Source: Putridiphycobacter sp965230485
GTDB lineage: Bacteria; Bacteroidota; Bacteroidia; Flavobacteriales_D; Crocinitomicaceae
Length of the DNA stretch: 64,000 nt
Direction of reading: 5' to 3'
Assembly (NCBI GenBank): GCA_965230485.1
Contig: CBDDLA010000001.1
Location: forward strand, 1,116,001-1,180,000
Shown: in pieces, positions 1-7,158 of the stretch
Numbering within the stretch: the first letter of the stretch is position 1
Layout: the number at the start of each line of letters is the position of its first letter
Made by a program: the position numbers and the translations under genes
Notes under the pieces: model-generated
The model's input: the letters and a program-made list of their open reading frames with translations, nothing else
Told to the model about the DNA's origin: nothing
Database searches by the model: none

Positions 1-588
1 ATTTGACTTAGCCAACATTTCTATTACTTGATCAAAAGGTCTGTTTTCTACATAAATGGTAACCATTTTCTCTAAAATATCCGGAGCAACAATTACGTTT
101 TTACCAGATGCTTTTGTTATCGCTCTTACAACATTTAAGAGTGAGTCATTACGGAGATCAAGGCTCAAAAAATCATTTTCAGGATTATACTCTATTACAA
201 TTTTTTTTGGAGGCAATGCAATAATTGGCTCTGGAATAATAATTTTTGGTCTAAAGTTTATAATGGAGCCTATAAAGTAAACATCAAGATCAAATTTCTC
301 AGCCACGAAAATGAAAACATCTTTTACAAGTGCATCATAAAAATTATTGACCACTATCTCGTTTAATGTTCTATCAACACTCACATTTAAGTTGTTTTCT
401 AAGGCTATGGCTGAGATAAAATCAGACAATGTAACACCAGATATATTGATTTGCACTTTTTGATTAAGGCCTGGTTGATCTAAAGCTAAGCTATCCAATT
501 GCACGCGCAGTTCATCTGAAGTTAGTTGTGCACTAATTGGCAGGGTAAAAGTCAAAAAAAGAAGAAAGTATATATATCTTTTTATCAT
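1..588 (-). CDS. Secretin (GspD/PilQ family), N-terminal part, cut by window edge
   Basis: Reading the minus strand from an ATG at 588 gives 196 residues open to the left edge. It begins MIKRYIYFLLFLTF, a signal peptide ending near ISAQ. Two small mixed alpha/beta modules follow. The first runs around QINISGVTLSDFISAIA and NLNVSVDR; the second around NVIVAPDILEKMVTIYVE and RPFDQVIEMLAKS. This pattern (ligand-like strand, 'amphipathic helix, then NVxV') is what STN and secretin N0/N1 domains look like. The pore domain would lie outside the window. It starts 2 bp after the GspE stop and is last in the visible operon, where a secretin is expected. Secretins form the outer membrane channel of type II secretion systems and type IV pili. 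The family call rests on N-domains and context; the diagnostic pore is not visible. Confidence 0.72.
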   Translation of the reverse strand, partial: MIKRYIYFLLFLTFTLPISAQLTSDELRVQLDSLALDQPGLNQKVQINISGVTLSDFISAIALENNLNVSVDRTLNEIVVNNFYDALVKDVFIFVAEKFDLDVYFIGSIINFRPKIIIPEPIIALPPKKIVIEYNPENDFLSLDLRNDSLLNVVRAITKASGKNVIVAPDILEKMVTIYVENRPFDQVIEMLAKSN

Positions 589-590
589 AT

Positions 591-2006
591 TTAAATATTA
601 AGTAATAAGGAATACACCTCTTCAAGAGAGGTTTCCCCATTTTTAAAAAGTTCAAAGGCCTTTTCATTCAATTTTACTACCTTTTTCTCCTCAAGTAAAT
701 CATCAATTCGTAATTGTCCTTCTTTAATTTTTTCTGCTAATTGATGGTCAATATTTATCACTTCGTAAATAGCTCTTCTTCCGCTATATCCCGTATAAAA
801 ACACTCCTGGCATCCAACAGGTGCATAACATGATTTTATCTGACGTTCTCTGTAGAACTGAGGCATTTCATACGCCTCAATGGTAGTTTCCTTCTTGCAT
901 GATTTACATAAAATTTTGACTAACCTTTGAGCTACTGTAGTATTAATCGTAGAAGCTAACAAAAACGGGGGTAGATTCATATCAATTAAACGTGCAATGG
1001 TTCCCCAAGCAGAATTAGTATGGATAGTACTTAACACAAGATGTCCAGTTTGTGCAGCCCTTATAGCCATTTGAGCTGTTTCAACATCTCTTATTTCCCC
1101 TAGCATAATTATATCCGGATCTTGGCGCAGAAAAGACCTCAAGGCAGATGAAAAAGTGAGTCCAATTTTTTCCTTAAGTTGAACTTGGTTTATGCCCTTT
1201 ATTGTATATTCAATAGGATCTTCTACAGTTACAATATTTCTTTTTTCTTCATTAAGCAGTTTCAAAGTTGCATATAATGTGGTGGTTTTACCAGAACCTG
1301 TTGGACCAGATATTAAGATAATACCGCTAGTTTTCTTCACCCCTTCAAGGTAAACTGACCTTTCATATTCAGATAGCCCTAGTTGATTTAAATCTATTCT
1401 TGAGGCATCTTTTGATAAAATTCTCATTACGATTTTTTCGCCATGTAAGGTCGGTAGAACAGATACTCTAATGTCAAACTCATCAAGGTTAATGCGCCCG
1501 TCTTGAGGTAGTCTTTTTTCAGTAATATCTAAGTTAGAGCGAATTTTAACCTTATTAATCAACTCGGGGTATTCGTTGATCTCAATCACGTATTTTTCAA
1601 TTAAAATACCGTCAATTCGAATTCGAATTCTTGCAGTATCATCATATTTTTCTATATGAATATCACTACTTCCCAAAGATTTTGCTTCATAAATAATTTT
1701 CATTAAAAAATCAGAGGATTTATCGATATTTATTGTTAAGCTTTCAGATTGAGCTACGTCTGATTTTCTATAATATTTTCCTAAGGTCTGAGAAAACAAA
1801 GAATCATTAATGGTTTCTATTTTTACCTGATAACCAGTGATTATTTCAAGTTCATCTTTTATTTTATCAGAAGAACAATGTTCACTCATTAAAAACTTTA
1901 CATTATTATCTATTTTTTCAATAGGTATGACGCCATATTCCCAGGCTAATTCAGTTGTGATTAGTTGTTGAATTTCTGCAGTTAATATGATGGGGTTAGA
2001 TGACAT
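591..2006 (-). CDS. GspE/PilB-family assembly ATPase
   Basis: A cytoplasmic hexameric ATPase that powers pseudopilus or pilus assembly. The N-terminal ~100 residues resemble a short MshEN/GspE N-domain. The Walker A motif GPTGSGKTTT lies near residue 232, the Walker B region DIIMLGEIRD near 297, and the His box TGHLVLSTIHT near 320. Two CxxC pairs (CKSC and CQEC, about residues 365-401) form the zinc-binding insertion typical of GspE/PilB and absent from PilT-type retraction ATPases. At 471 aa it is shorter than most PilB proteins (~560 aa) because the N-terminal domain is reduced. The ATG directly follows the TAG of the prepilin peptidase gene. All catalytic motifs look intact. I do not choose between gspE and pilB. 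Confidence 0.93.
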   Translation of the reverse strand: MSSNPIILTAEIQQLITTELAWEYGVIPIEKIDNNVKFLMSEHCSSDKIKDELEIITGYQVKIETINDSLFSQTLGKYYRKSDVAQSESLTINIDKSSDFLMKIIYEAKSLGSSDIHIEKYDDTARIRIRIDGILIEKYVIEINEYPELINKVKIRSNLDITEKRLPQDGRINLDEFDIRVSVLPTLHGEKIVMRILSKDASRIDLNQLGLSEYERSVYLEGVKKTSGIILISGPTGSGKTTTLYATLKLLNEEKRNIVTVEDPIEYTIKGINQVQLKEKIGLTFSSALRSFLRQDPDIIMLGEIRDVETAQMAIRAAQTGHLVLSTIHTNSAWGTIARLIDMNLPPFLLASTINTTVAQRLVKILCKSCKKETTIEAYEMPQFYRERQIKSCYAPVGCQECFYTGYSGRRAIYEVINIDHQLAEKIKEGQLRIDDLLEEKKVVKLNEKAFELFKNGETSLEEVYSLLLNI

Positions 2007-2501
2007 CTATAATATAGGTTTTGTAAAAAAGTTAAAACCCAAAACAAGGTTTACGAAAAATAGTACCACTAAATAGGCAGATAAATAACCGGCAAGCGGA
2101 ATTGTTTCGTCAATCTCAGAGTTTAAATACCTAACTATTGTGTGGGTTAATAAAGAAAGTAGTAAACCTGAAATAATGTATAATACCATATTTTTCACAC
2201 CAAAAAGTGGTGTAATAACCGCGAAAAACAAAGCATCTCCAAGTCCAAAATATTTAGACAGTAAATTTGTTAATTTTCTGTTTTTTATTGAAAAATAAAG
2301 CGTTGTTCCTAAAAAAAGAATACATAAAAATAATAGGTTTTTAAACAGATCGATTCCTATATTCTCTACAAAGAAAAACCAAAGTAGGTTAAGGATTAAT
2401 AGAATAGGAAACAAAGTAACCGATACCAATCGTTCCCTAAAATCTTGAAAAAAGATGATCGTTAAGACGATACTTATCAATATGGTTAAAGTTGTTTTCA
2501 A
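2007..2501 (-). CDS. Prepilin peptidase, A24 domain only
   Basis: A polytopic inner membrane aspartyl protease predicted to cleave the class III leaders of the pseudopilins in this operon. The two catalytic aspartates are visible: D20 in FFQDFRE on the first membrane segment and D89 in FGLGDALFF, the family's GxGD motif. About six hydrophobic segments cover the 164 residues. The N-terminal cytoplasmic N-methyltransferase domain of classical PilD/GspO is missing, so it resembles short TadV/CpaA-type peptidases. The start appears to be a TTG that overlaps the upstream TGA (TTGA), which indicates translational coupling to the pseudopilin gene. Sequence identity with model PilD proteins is low outside the two motifs. 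Confidence 0.83.
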   Translation of the reverse strand: MKTTLTILISIVLTIIFFQDFRERLVSVTLFPILLILNLLWFFFVENIGIDLFKNLLFLCILFLGTTLYFSIKNRKLTNLLSKYFGLGDALFFAVITPLFGVKNMVLYIISGLLLSLLTHTIVRYLNSEIDETIPLAGYLSAYLVVLFFVNLVLGFNFFTKPIL

Positions 2502-2911
2502 TCCTTTGTAATTTCTTTTAACATTTTATTTTGGTCTATCTGCCAAACATTATATTGACCGTCACCATCAAAATCAACCACTGCTTCAGCTTTTGCAATA
2601 AAAGAAGTAGCTGATGCATCTTCTATAATCAGACGGTAATTCGCTTGTCCTCCTTCTGAAACTAGTCGCTCTTGTTCAAAACCAATTTCTTCAAGACTAC
2701 TTGAATACTTTGAGTACATAAAAAATTGATTTTTTTCCAATGCATAAACCTGGTTTAACATTCCTTTTGCTTCAATGGATTTTGCCATGGCAACGGCACT
2801 TGATTGATTTGGCATTACGAGCAAATAAAGAATCCCTATAATTCCTAATACGAATAGTAATTCTGCTAACGAGAATGCTTTTACTTTTTTATTCATTTTT
2901 TTAAATTTCAT
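2498..2911 (-). CDS. Type II secretion / type IV pilin-like pseudopilin (GspG-like)
   Basis: A short class III leader of 12 residues (six of them basic) is followed by FSLAELLFVLGIIGIL, a classic N-methylation segment with Glu at +5 (residue 17). The residue before the predicted cut is Ala rather than the usual Gly. The rest is a small globular domain with 'DFDGDGQYNVWQID' near the C-terminus, an acidic loop that resembles the calcium site of major pseudopilins such as GspG. At 137 aa the length fits a major pseudopilin. The ATG overlaps the GspF stop (TAATG). The fold assignment of the globular part is inference. Confidence 0.82.
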   Translation of the reverse strand: MKFKKMNKKVKAFSLAELLFVLGIIGILYLLVMPNQSSAVAMAKSIEAKGMLNQVYALEKNQFFMYSKYSSSLEEIGFEQERLVSEGGQANYRLIIEDASATSFIAKAEAVVDFDGDGQYNVWQIDQNKMLKEITKD

Positions 2912-4041
2912 TATTGCGCCATTAAATTACTAAGGTTAAACATTGGCAAATACATGGCTACTAATATTACTCCAACCACTGCACCAATAATCAATAGAAT
3001 TAGCGGTTCTATGATTTTTCCAATAAGACTTGTTTCGTATTTTAGTTCTTCTGCGTATTGCTTAGCTACTTTTGCTAGCATATTGTCTAAACTATTTACT
3101 TCTTCGCCAACCTTAACTAATGAAATTAGTCTTTTAGGGAATATTGTATGTGATTTCATAACACTGTGTAGGGAAGATCCTTTGGTTACCTTCTCTCTCA
3201 TATCTTGTATTGCAATTTCTAAGGGTAAAAACCTAATCATTTTCCCCGTGAGTTCTAAAGATTTTACGAGCTGTGTTCTTGAGATTAGTAATAAGTGCAT
3301 TGATTGAACAAATCTTGTTAAATAAATTTTTGATATAATTCCCTTAACAATTGGGACGCGAAGCAGCAATGAGGATATCGCTTTTCTAAACCACAGTTTA
3401 TCTTTTTGATAATTAATAAATAGTGATGTAATTGCTATGATTCCAAAGAAAATTAATCCATAAAAAGTAAAGTTTTCCGATAGGTAGATTATTTTTTTTG
3501 TCAGATCTGGCAACTCGCTTCCAAACTGCTTGAAAACATCTGCAAACATGGGTACAACAGAATTTAACATGAAGTAAACAATCCCTATAGTAATAACTAA
3601 TACAAAGAAAGGATAAGACAATACAGATACAATCTGCTTTCTTAATTCAATTCTTTCCTTAAAAAAAAGAGTCAATTCACTTAGTATTTCAATTAATCTA
3701 TTTGATTCTTCACCAATAGAAATACTGAAATACTCGTAGTCAGATATTTTTCCTGACTCCTTTAGCGAGTCCGCAAAGCTGCTCCCAACAACAATTTTTT
3801 TATAAATAATTTCATAAAAGTCTTTTTCTTTTGGTTTTTCTTGTTCTTCAATTATAATTTCTAAGGCACTTTTTAAATCTATTCCAGAGTTTAGCAATAT
3901 GCTCAAATCCGAATAAAACCGTTCCTTCTTCTTATCACCAAAGGCCTTTTTAAGACTAATTTCTTTGCTTAATAATTCTTTAAATACTCCTATCTTATTA
4001 CTTGGTTTTGATATGGCTATATGGTCGTTATTTAACTTCAT
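2911..4041 (-). CDS. GspF/PilC-family inner membrane platform protein
   Basis: An inner membrane protein of 376 aa that couples the assembly ATPase to the growing pseudopilus. It carries two copies of the GspF domain. The first opens with ERFYSDLSILLNSGIDLKSA (about residues 41-60) and the second with TRFVQSMHLLLISRTQLVKS (about 242-261). Three strong membrane segments follow the usual pattern near residues 140-165, 190-210 and 345-370. The start overlaps the preceding pseudopilin gene by 14 bp, and the stop overlaps the next start. Length, duplication and context agree, so this is one of the firmest calls in the operon. Confidence 0.93.
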   Translation of the reverse strand: MKLNNDHIAISKPSNKIGVFKELLSKEISLKKAFGDKKKERFYSDLSILLNSGIDLKSALEIIIEEQEKPKEKDFYEIIYKKIVVGSSFADSLKESGKISDYEYFSISIGEESNRLIEILSELTLFFKERIELRKQIVSVLSYPFFVLVITIGIVYFMLNSVVPMFADVFKQFGSELPDLTKKIIYLSENFTFYGLIFFGIIAITSLFINYQKDKLWFRKAISSLLLRVPIVKGIISKIYLTRFVQSMHLLLISRTQLVKSLELTGKMIRFLPLEIAIQDMREKVTKGSSLHSVMKSHTIFPKRLISLVKVGEEVNSLDNMLAKVAKQYAEELKYETSLIGKIIEPLILLIIGAVVGVILVAMYLPMFNLSNLMAQ

Positions 4042-4549
4042 TCAGGATTGAAAAATTAATTTTTTCTTGATTCGAGTATTCTTTGTATAGGTATAAGTTT
4101 AAATCCTTTGAACCAACCTTAATTTTTAATGAAATGCCACAAATTCTTTCCTCTTTAGATACAATTCTGTTTTGATCATTTAACATCTCTAAATCAATTT
4201 CAATTAAGTCATTATGAATATTTTCTTCAACAAGATTATTTGTCCGAAGTAAAGATTCCCTTATCTTTTTATAACGTACTTTTTTAGCGCTATTAATAAC
4301 AATAAAACCAGATGGTATTTCTATTATTTTTTCTGAATGTAAGATTTGATTATCAAGCTCCACCTTTAACAATTCAAGCGCAATTATATTCGATTTAGAA
4401 ATGGTATAGAGTTGAATCTGGCTATTAAAGCTGGAAAAAATATAAAAGACCAGACTGATAATTATTGACATGATTACCATACCAGTAATCATGTCAATAA
4501 TAGTAAAAGATGGAATTTTTATATTTTTTCTACTAGCTTTCAGGATCAT
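4028..4549 (-). CDS. Minor pseudopilin, GspJ-like
   Basis: A 173-residue protein with a short basic leader (MILKASRKNIKIPS) and then FTIIDMITGMVIMSIIISLV, a hydrophobic N-terminal helix of pilin type. The predicted +5 residue is Asp (residue 19) instead of Glu, and the -1 residue is Ser instead of Gly. The C-terminal part is a beta-rich domain without recognisable motifs. Position after another pseudopilin, size and the N-terminal helix suggest a GspJ/GspI-type minor pseudopilin, but the numbering is inference from operon order. It overlaps both neighbours by 14-17 bp. Confidence 0.7.
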   Translation of the reverse strand: MILKASRKNIKIPSFTIIDMITGMVIMSIIISLVFYIFSSFNSQIQLYTISKSNIIALELLKVELDNQILHSEKIIEIPSGFIVINSAKKVRYKKIRESLLRTNNLVEENIHNDLIEIDLEMLNDQNRIVSKEERICGISLKIKVGSKDLNLYLYKEYSNQEKINFSILNEVK

Positions 4550-4880
4550 ATAAAAGAAATTGTTTAGTATAAGTTTTATGTTCTCCGATCATCACATCAA
4601 ATGTGATGTGATAAAGTTGCTCGATACCATTATAACTAGTAACATTCTGAATTATGTGGTAAGTACTGTACTCATATTCTTTTTGGAAGAAAAATTTATT
4701 CATCTTAGTATCATGAAACAATTTGGTAATTTCAAATTGTCCCTCTAAGCTGACTAATGATCTTTCTGAGTCAATAATGTTAGAGTAAATGATAGTGCCA
4801 ATACCCAAAAAAATCGTAATAATAGTAATAGCTACTACAGATTCGAATAATGTGAAGGCCTTGGTTTTTAATTTAAACAT
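4533..4880 (-). CDS. Minor pseudopilin, GspI/GspH-like
   Basis: I choose the ATG at 4880, which gives 115 aa. A longer reading from 4928 would overlap the previous gene by about 60 bp and put 24 residues before the cut site. From 4880 the protein opens MFKLKTKA and then FTLFESVVAITIITIFLG, with Glu at +5 (residue 13) and Ala at -1. The remaining ~85 residues form a small beta-rich domain. The gene overlaps the upstream stop by 13 bp and the next gene by 17 bp. It is clearly a prepilin-type protein; which minor pseudopilin it is cannot be told from sequence alone. Confidence 0.75.
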   Translation of the reverse strand: MFKLKTKAFTLFESVVAITIITIFLGIGTIIYSNIIDSERSLVSLEGQFEITKLFHDTKMNKFFFQKEYEYSTYHIIQNVTSYNGIEQLYHITFDVMIGEHKTYTKQFLLYDPES

Positions 4881-6112
4881 TTTAAAGCAGTGGTTTGATA
4901 GTTGTTTTGAAATAATGGCACTACGCAAAAATTATCTGGAAGATGATTCGTAATAGATGCGTTAAAAAGATGATTTTCATATACTGATGAAGCTGTTTTA
5001 AGAAAAAACTTTTTTGTTGCTAGACTTCCATTTACTTCTCCCTTTAATTGCACACTTCCATTTGAATATGCTAAACCATGAATTTCAGCCTTTTTAGCAA
5101 TATTTAGAAATAGTTCTTTTTTGTAATTATTTATAGCGCTATGAGTAAAGACCGAACCTATTACTTTACTACCTTCCCCTATACTTATATAACCACTACT
5201 TAAATGTTCATGAGTCTCAATTAATCCAAGAACGCTTGGGTATAATAAGGTAACATTATCTGAAATTGTGATTTTATGTGAGGCTATTAACTGTAATGAA
5301 CCCGTAAAACCACTTTCAATATATATTACAGGAGCTTTTATTATAACATCAGTTAATTGAGCTGTTTTCGCAATAAAAATAGAATCGGCAGATTCAATTA
5401 CTATTTGACCGGATAAAATTGAATTTTGAATTGAAATGGATTGATTAGAAGAATAATAAATTGGCGGATCGTAAAATGATTGATGTAACGAATCAATATT
5501 TTCCCAAGCTAGTTTTTCGCGTAAATATGGTTTTTGCAATTGATCTAGAAATTCATGATTCAATTCTGGAAGCTGATTTTCAGAATATTCAATTACTCCA
5601 TCTATCAATTGATCACCTAGAAAATTATGCCCCTCAATATATGCTCTTTTTACGCCTTTCTTAGGTAACCTTACTTTACCTTTTATTATAGTTTTTCCAG
5701 AAAGCGATAGACCAGTTCCTCTATCAGATAAATAAAGTGTAAATGGCATCTTAGAATAATAGTTGCCAACCATTTCCATCATTTTTACTTTGAAATTATG
5801 ATGCTTGACTTCGCTAACTAAGTAATCATATGCTCCCCAATTTCGTTTAGTTAATCTTACTTGATTAACGTCAGAGTTAAAAAGGTTCACTGTAATTGTT
5901 TGATCATAATTTAAATCAAAAATTGAGGCTTTTCCATACTCTAGTCCAGATTGTGCATTGTCTCGTAATCTATCTTGAGTATTGAACCTAGTTTGTAATT
6001 TTAATGACATACCTGCATACAATACAAAACCTCCAAGTAATAATGCCATTACTGTCACAATTACAATTGCATATTGCATGGCTGATCCCTCTATTTTATT
6101 ACTCCTAATCAT
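4868..6112 (-). CDS. GspK/PilX-like pseudopilin with a beta-helix-like body
   Basis: The start MIRSNKIEG is followed by SAMQYAIVIVTVMALLLGG, a prepilin-like helix with Gly at -1 and no Glu at +5. Lack of Glu5 is the hallmark of the tip pseudopilin GspK. Instead of the GspK alpha-domain, residues ~210-390 contain short periodic beta motifs (for example VIIKAPVIYIESGFTGSLQL, SKVIGSVFTHSA and NGSVQLKGEVNGSLATKK). These resemble the right-handed beta-helix of bactofilins and other polymer-forming proteins. It overlaps the MORN protein gene by 4 bp and the next pseudopilin by 13 bp. A tip or minor pilin role is inferred from position and N-terminus; the body has no close match that I recognise. 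Confidence 0.6.
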   Translation of the reverse strand: MIRSNKIEGSAMQYAIVIVTVMALLLGGFVLYAGMSLKLQTRFNTQDRLRDNAQSGLEYGKASIFDLNYDQTITVNLFNSDVNQVRLTKRNWGAYDYLVSEVKHHNFKVKMMEMVGNYYSKMPFTLYLSDRGTGLSLSGKTIIKGKVRLPKKGVKRAYIEGHNFLGDQLIDGVIEYSENQLPELNHEFLDQLQKPYLREKLAWENIDSLHQSFYDPPIYYSSNQSISIQNSILSGQIVIESADSIFIAKTAQLTDVIIKAPVIYIESGFTGSLQLIASHKITISDNVTLLYPSVLGLIETHEHLSSGYISIGEGSKVIGSVFTHSAINNYKKELFLNIAKKAEIHGLAYSNGSVQLKGEVNGSLATKKFFLKTASSVYENHLFNASITNHLPDNFCVVPLFQNNYQTTALKCLN

Positions 6113-6708
6113 TTTGACTTTTGCTTATCCAACTTAAACTTAGATCTAAACCTCTCCCAAAAACTTATTTCTTTGATTTTTATCTTTGATTCTTTCTTTT
6201 TTCCTTTTTCTTGACCTTTGAATTCTTTTTTTGGCCCCTTGGCTTTGTTTCTTGTTCGTTTAACTTTTGGTTTATCATTGGCATACTTCCCATTTTTTAA
6301 AATAAACCCTTGTTCGTCGAACAGAGCATAATTGCCATTTTTTCTGCCATTCCTGTAATGATAAATTGACCTCAATGAACCATTTAAATACCATGTTTTC
6401 CAGATACCATGCTTTAAGCCCATCCGGAAAAATCCTTTTTCAGCTAGCTGACCAGAGTGATAAAATTTCAAGAAATTTCCGTCAATAACCTTACCACCAA
6501 CCCCTCCCTGAGTTACTAATAATTTTTGAGCTTTGCACCAATAATAAGTTAACGAATCTTGAATCTGGAAATCCTTTAAATTTCTATTAGAAACATAAAA
6601 TTCGCACTTAAATGAATCCGTTTTGACAAACCGCTTGCTGGTTAACTCTTGACAAAAAGCAAGCGTTACACCAATTTGAAAAAGAAACAAAAAAACAATT
6701 TTCATCAT
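6109..6708 (-). CDS. Periplasmic MORN/YwqK-type repeat protein, first gene of the pseudopilus operon
   Basis: A 199-residue protein with a signal peptide (MMKIVFLFLFQIGVTLAFCQ). Three or four MORN-like repeats follow around residues 75-145, with motifs such as FLKFYHSGQLAEKGFFRMG, GIWKTWYLNGSLRS and GNYALFDEQGFILKNG. These match the repeat often annotated as 'YwqK family antitoxin'; nothing here suggests a toxin-antitoxin role. Residues ~145-199 are extremely basic (many Lys and Arg), with WERFRSKFKLDK near the end. Its TGA overlaps the ATG of the GspK-like gene (ATGA), so it is translationally coupled to the pseudopilus genes. The function is unknown. Confidence 0.65.
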   Translation of the reverse strand: MMKIVFLFLFQIGVTLAFCQELTSKRFVKTDSFKCEFYVSNRNLKDFQIQDSLTYYWCKAQKLLVTQGGVGGKVIDGNFLKFYHSGQLAEKGFFRMGLKHGIWKTWYLNGSLRSIYHYRNGRKNGNYALFDEQGFILKNGKYANDKPKVKRTRNKAKGPKKEFKGQEKGKKKESKIKIKEISFWERFRSKFKLDKQKSK

Positions 6709-7158
6709 TAAAAAATAAGCAATAGAGCTCTCTAATTTAACGATTTACAACTCCATTTGAAAAAGAAAACATTATTCTAATGGATCGATATTATTCATTA
6801 AAATCCCTAATTATCAATATGGCAAGGGTTTGAGATTTCTACTTTCCAGTATAATTACTAGTACAAATTTCTATTTTTCCCGTAGTTCTACTAGTAAGTA
6901 AAATTCTATAGAAAAAAGGCTAAACTCTATAGTCAATTTATACCAATTTTAGAATTACTTTATTTGCACTTTTGTATTAGAAATTACTAATAGTTAATTC
7001 ACAATTTAACTCTTTATTTAAGGAGATGATAGAAGGTTTAATCAACTAATAAATCACTGGATTTTAAAGAGGCATCAATGAACGCATTGGTGTTTTTTTA
7101 TATCATAAAATCAATCGGGCTAGAAGTATACACTACGCCCTCCTCTCCTGTAAATATA
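6709..7158. other. 450-bp non-coding region between two minus-strand genes
   Basis: No convincing coding sequence is present. It should hold the promoter of the pseudopilus operon, although I see no perfect TAnnTTTG close to 6708; the nearest is a TAAATTAG-like match on the minus strand. It contains two inverted copies of a 9-mer built around ACTAGT (6855-6863 and 6889-6897) and two copies of CTATAG (6906-6911 and 6927-6932). Near 7073-7099 there is a strong hairpin followed by a T-run on the plus strand, although no plus-strand gene lies upstream. Confidence 0.6.
7073..7099 (+). terminator. Intrinsic terminator on the plus strand with no annotated gene before it
   Basis: The arms CATCAATG (7073-7080) and CATTGGTG (7085-7092) pair over 8 bp with one G-T wobble around an AACG loop. 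Seven T residues follow (7093-7099). The minus-strand reading of the same hairpin lacks a T-run, so it works best for plus-strand transcripts. Confidence 0.6.

Noticed and set aside
6109..6708. Toxin-antitoxin antitoxin function for the YwqK-type repeat protein
   Set aside because: The label comes from repeat similarity only. There is a signal peptide and no toxin gene nearby.
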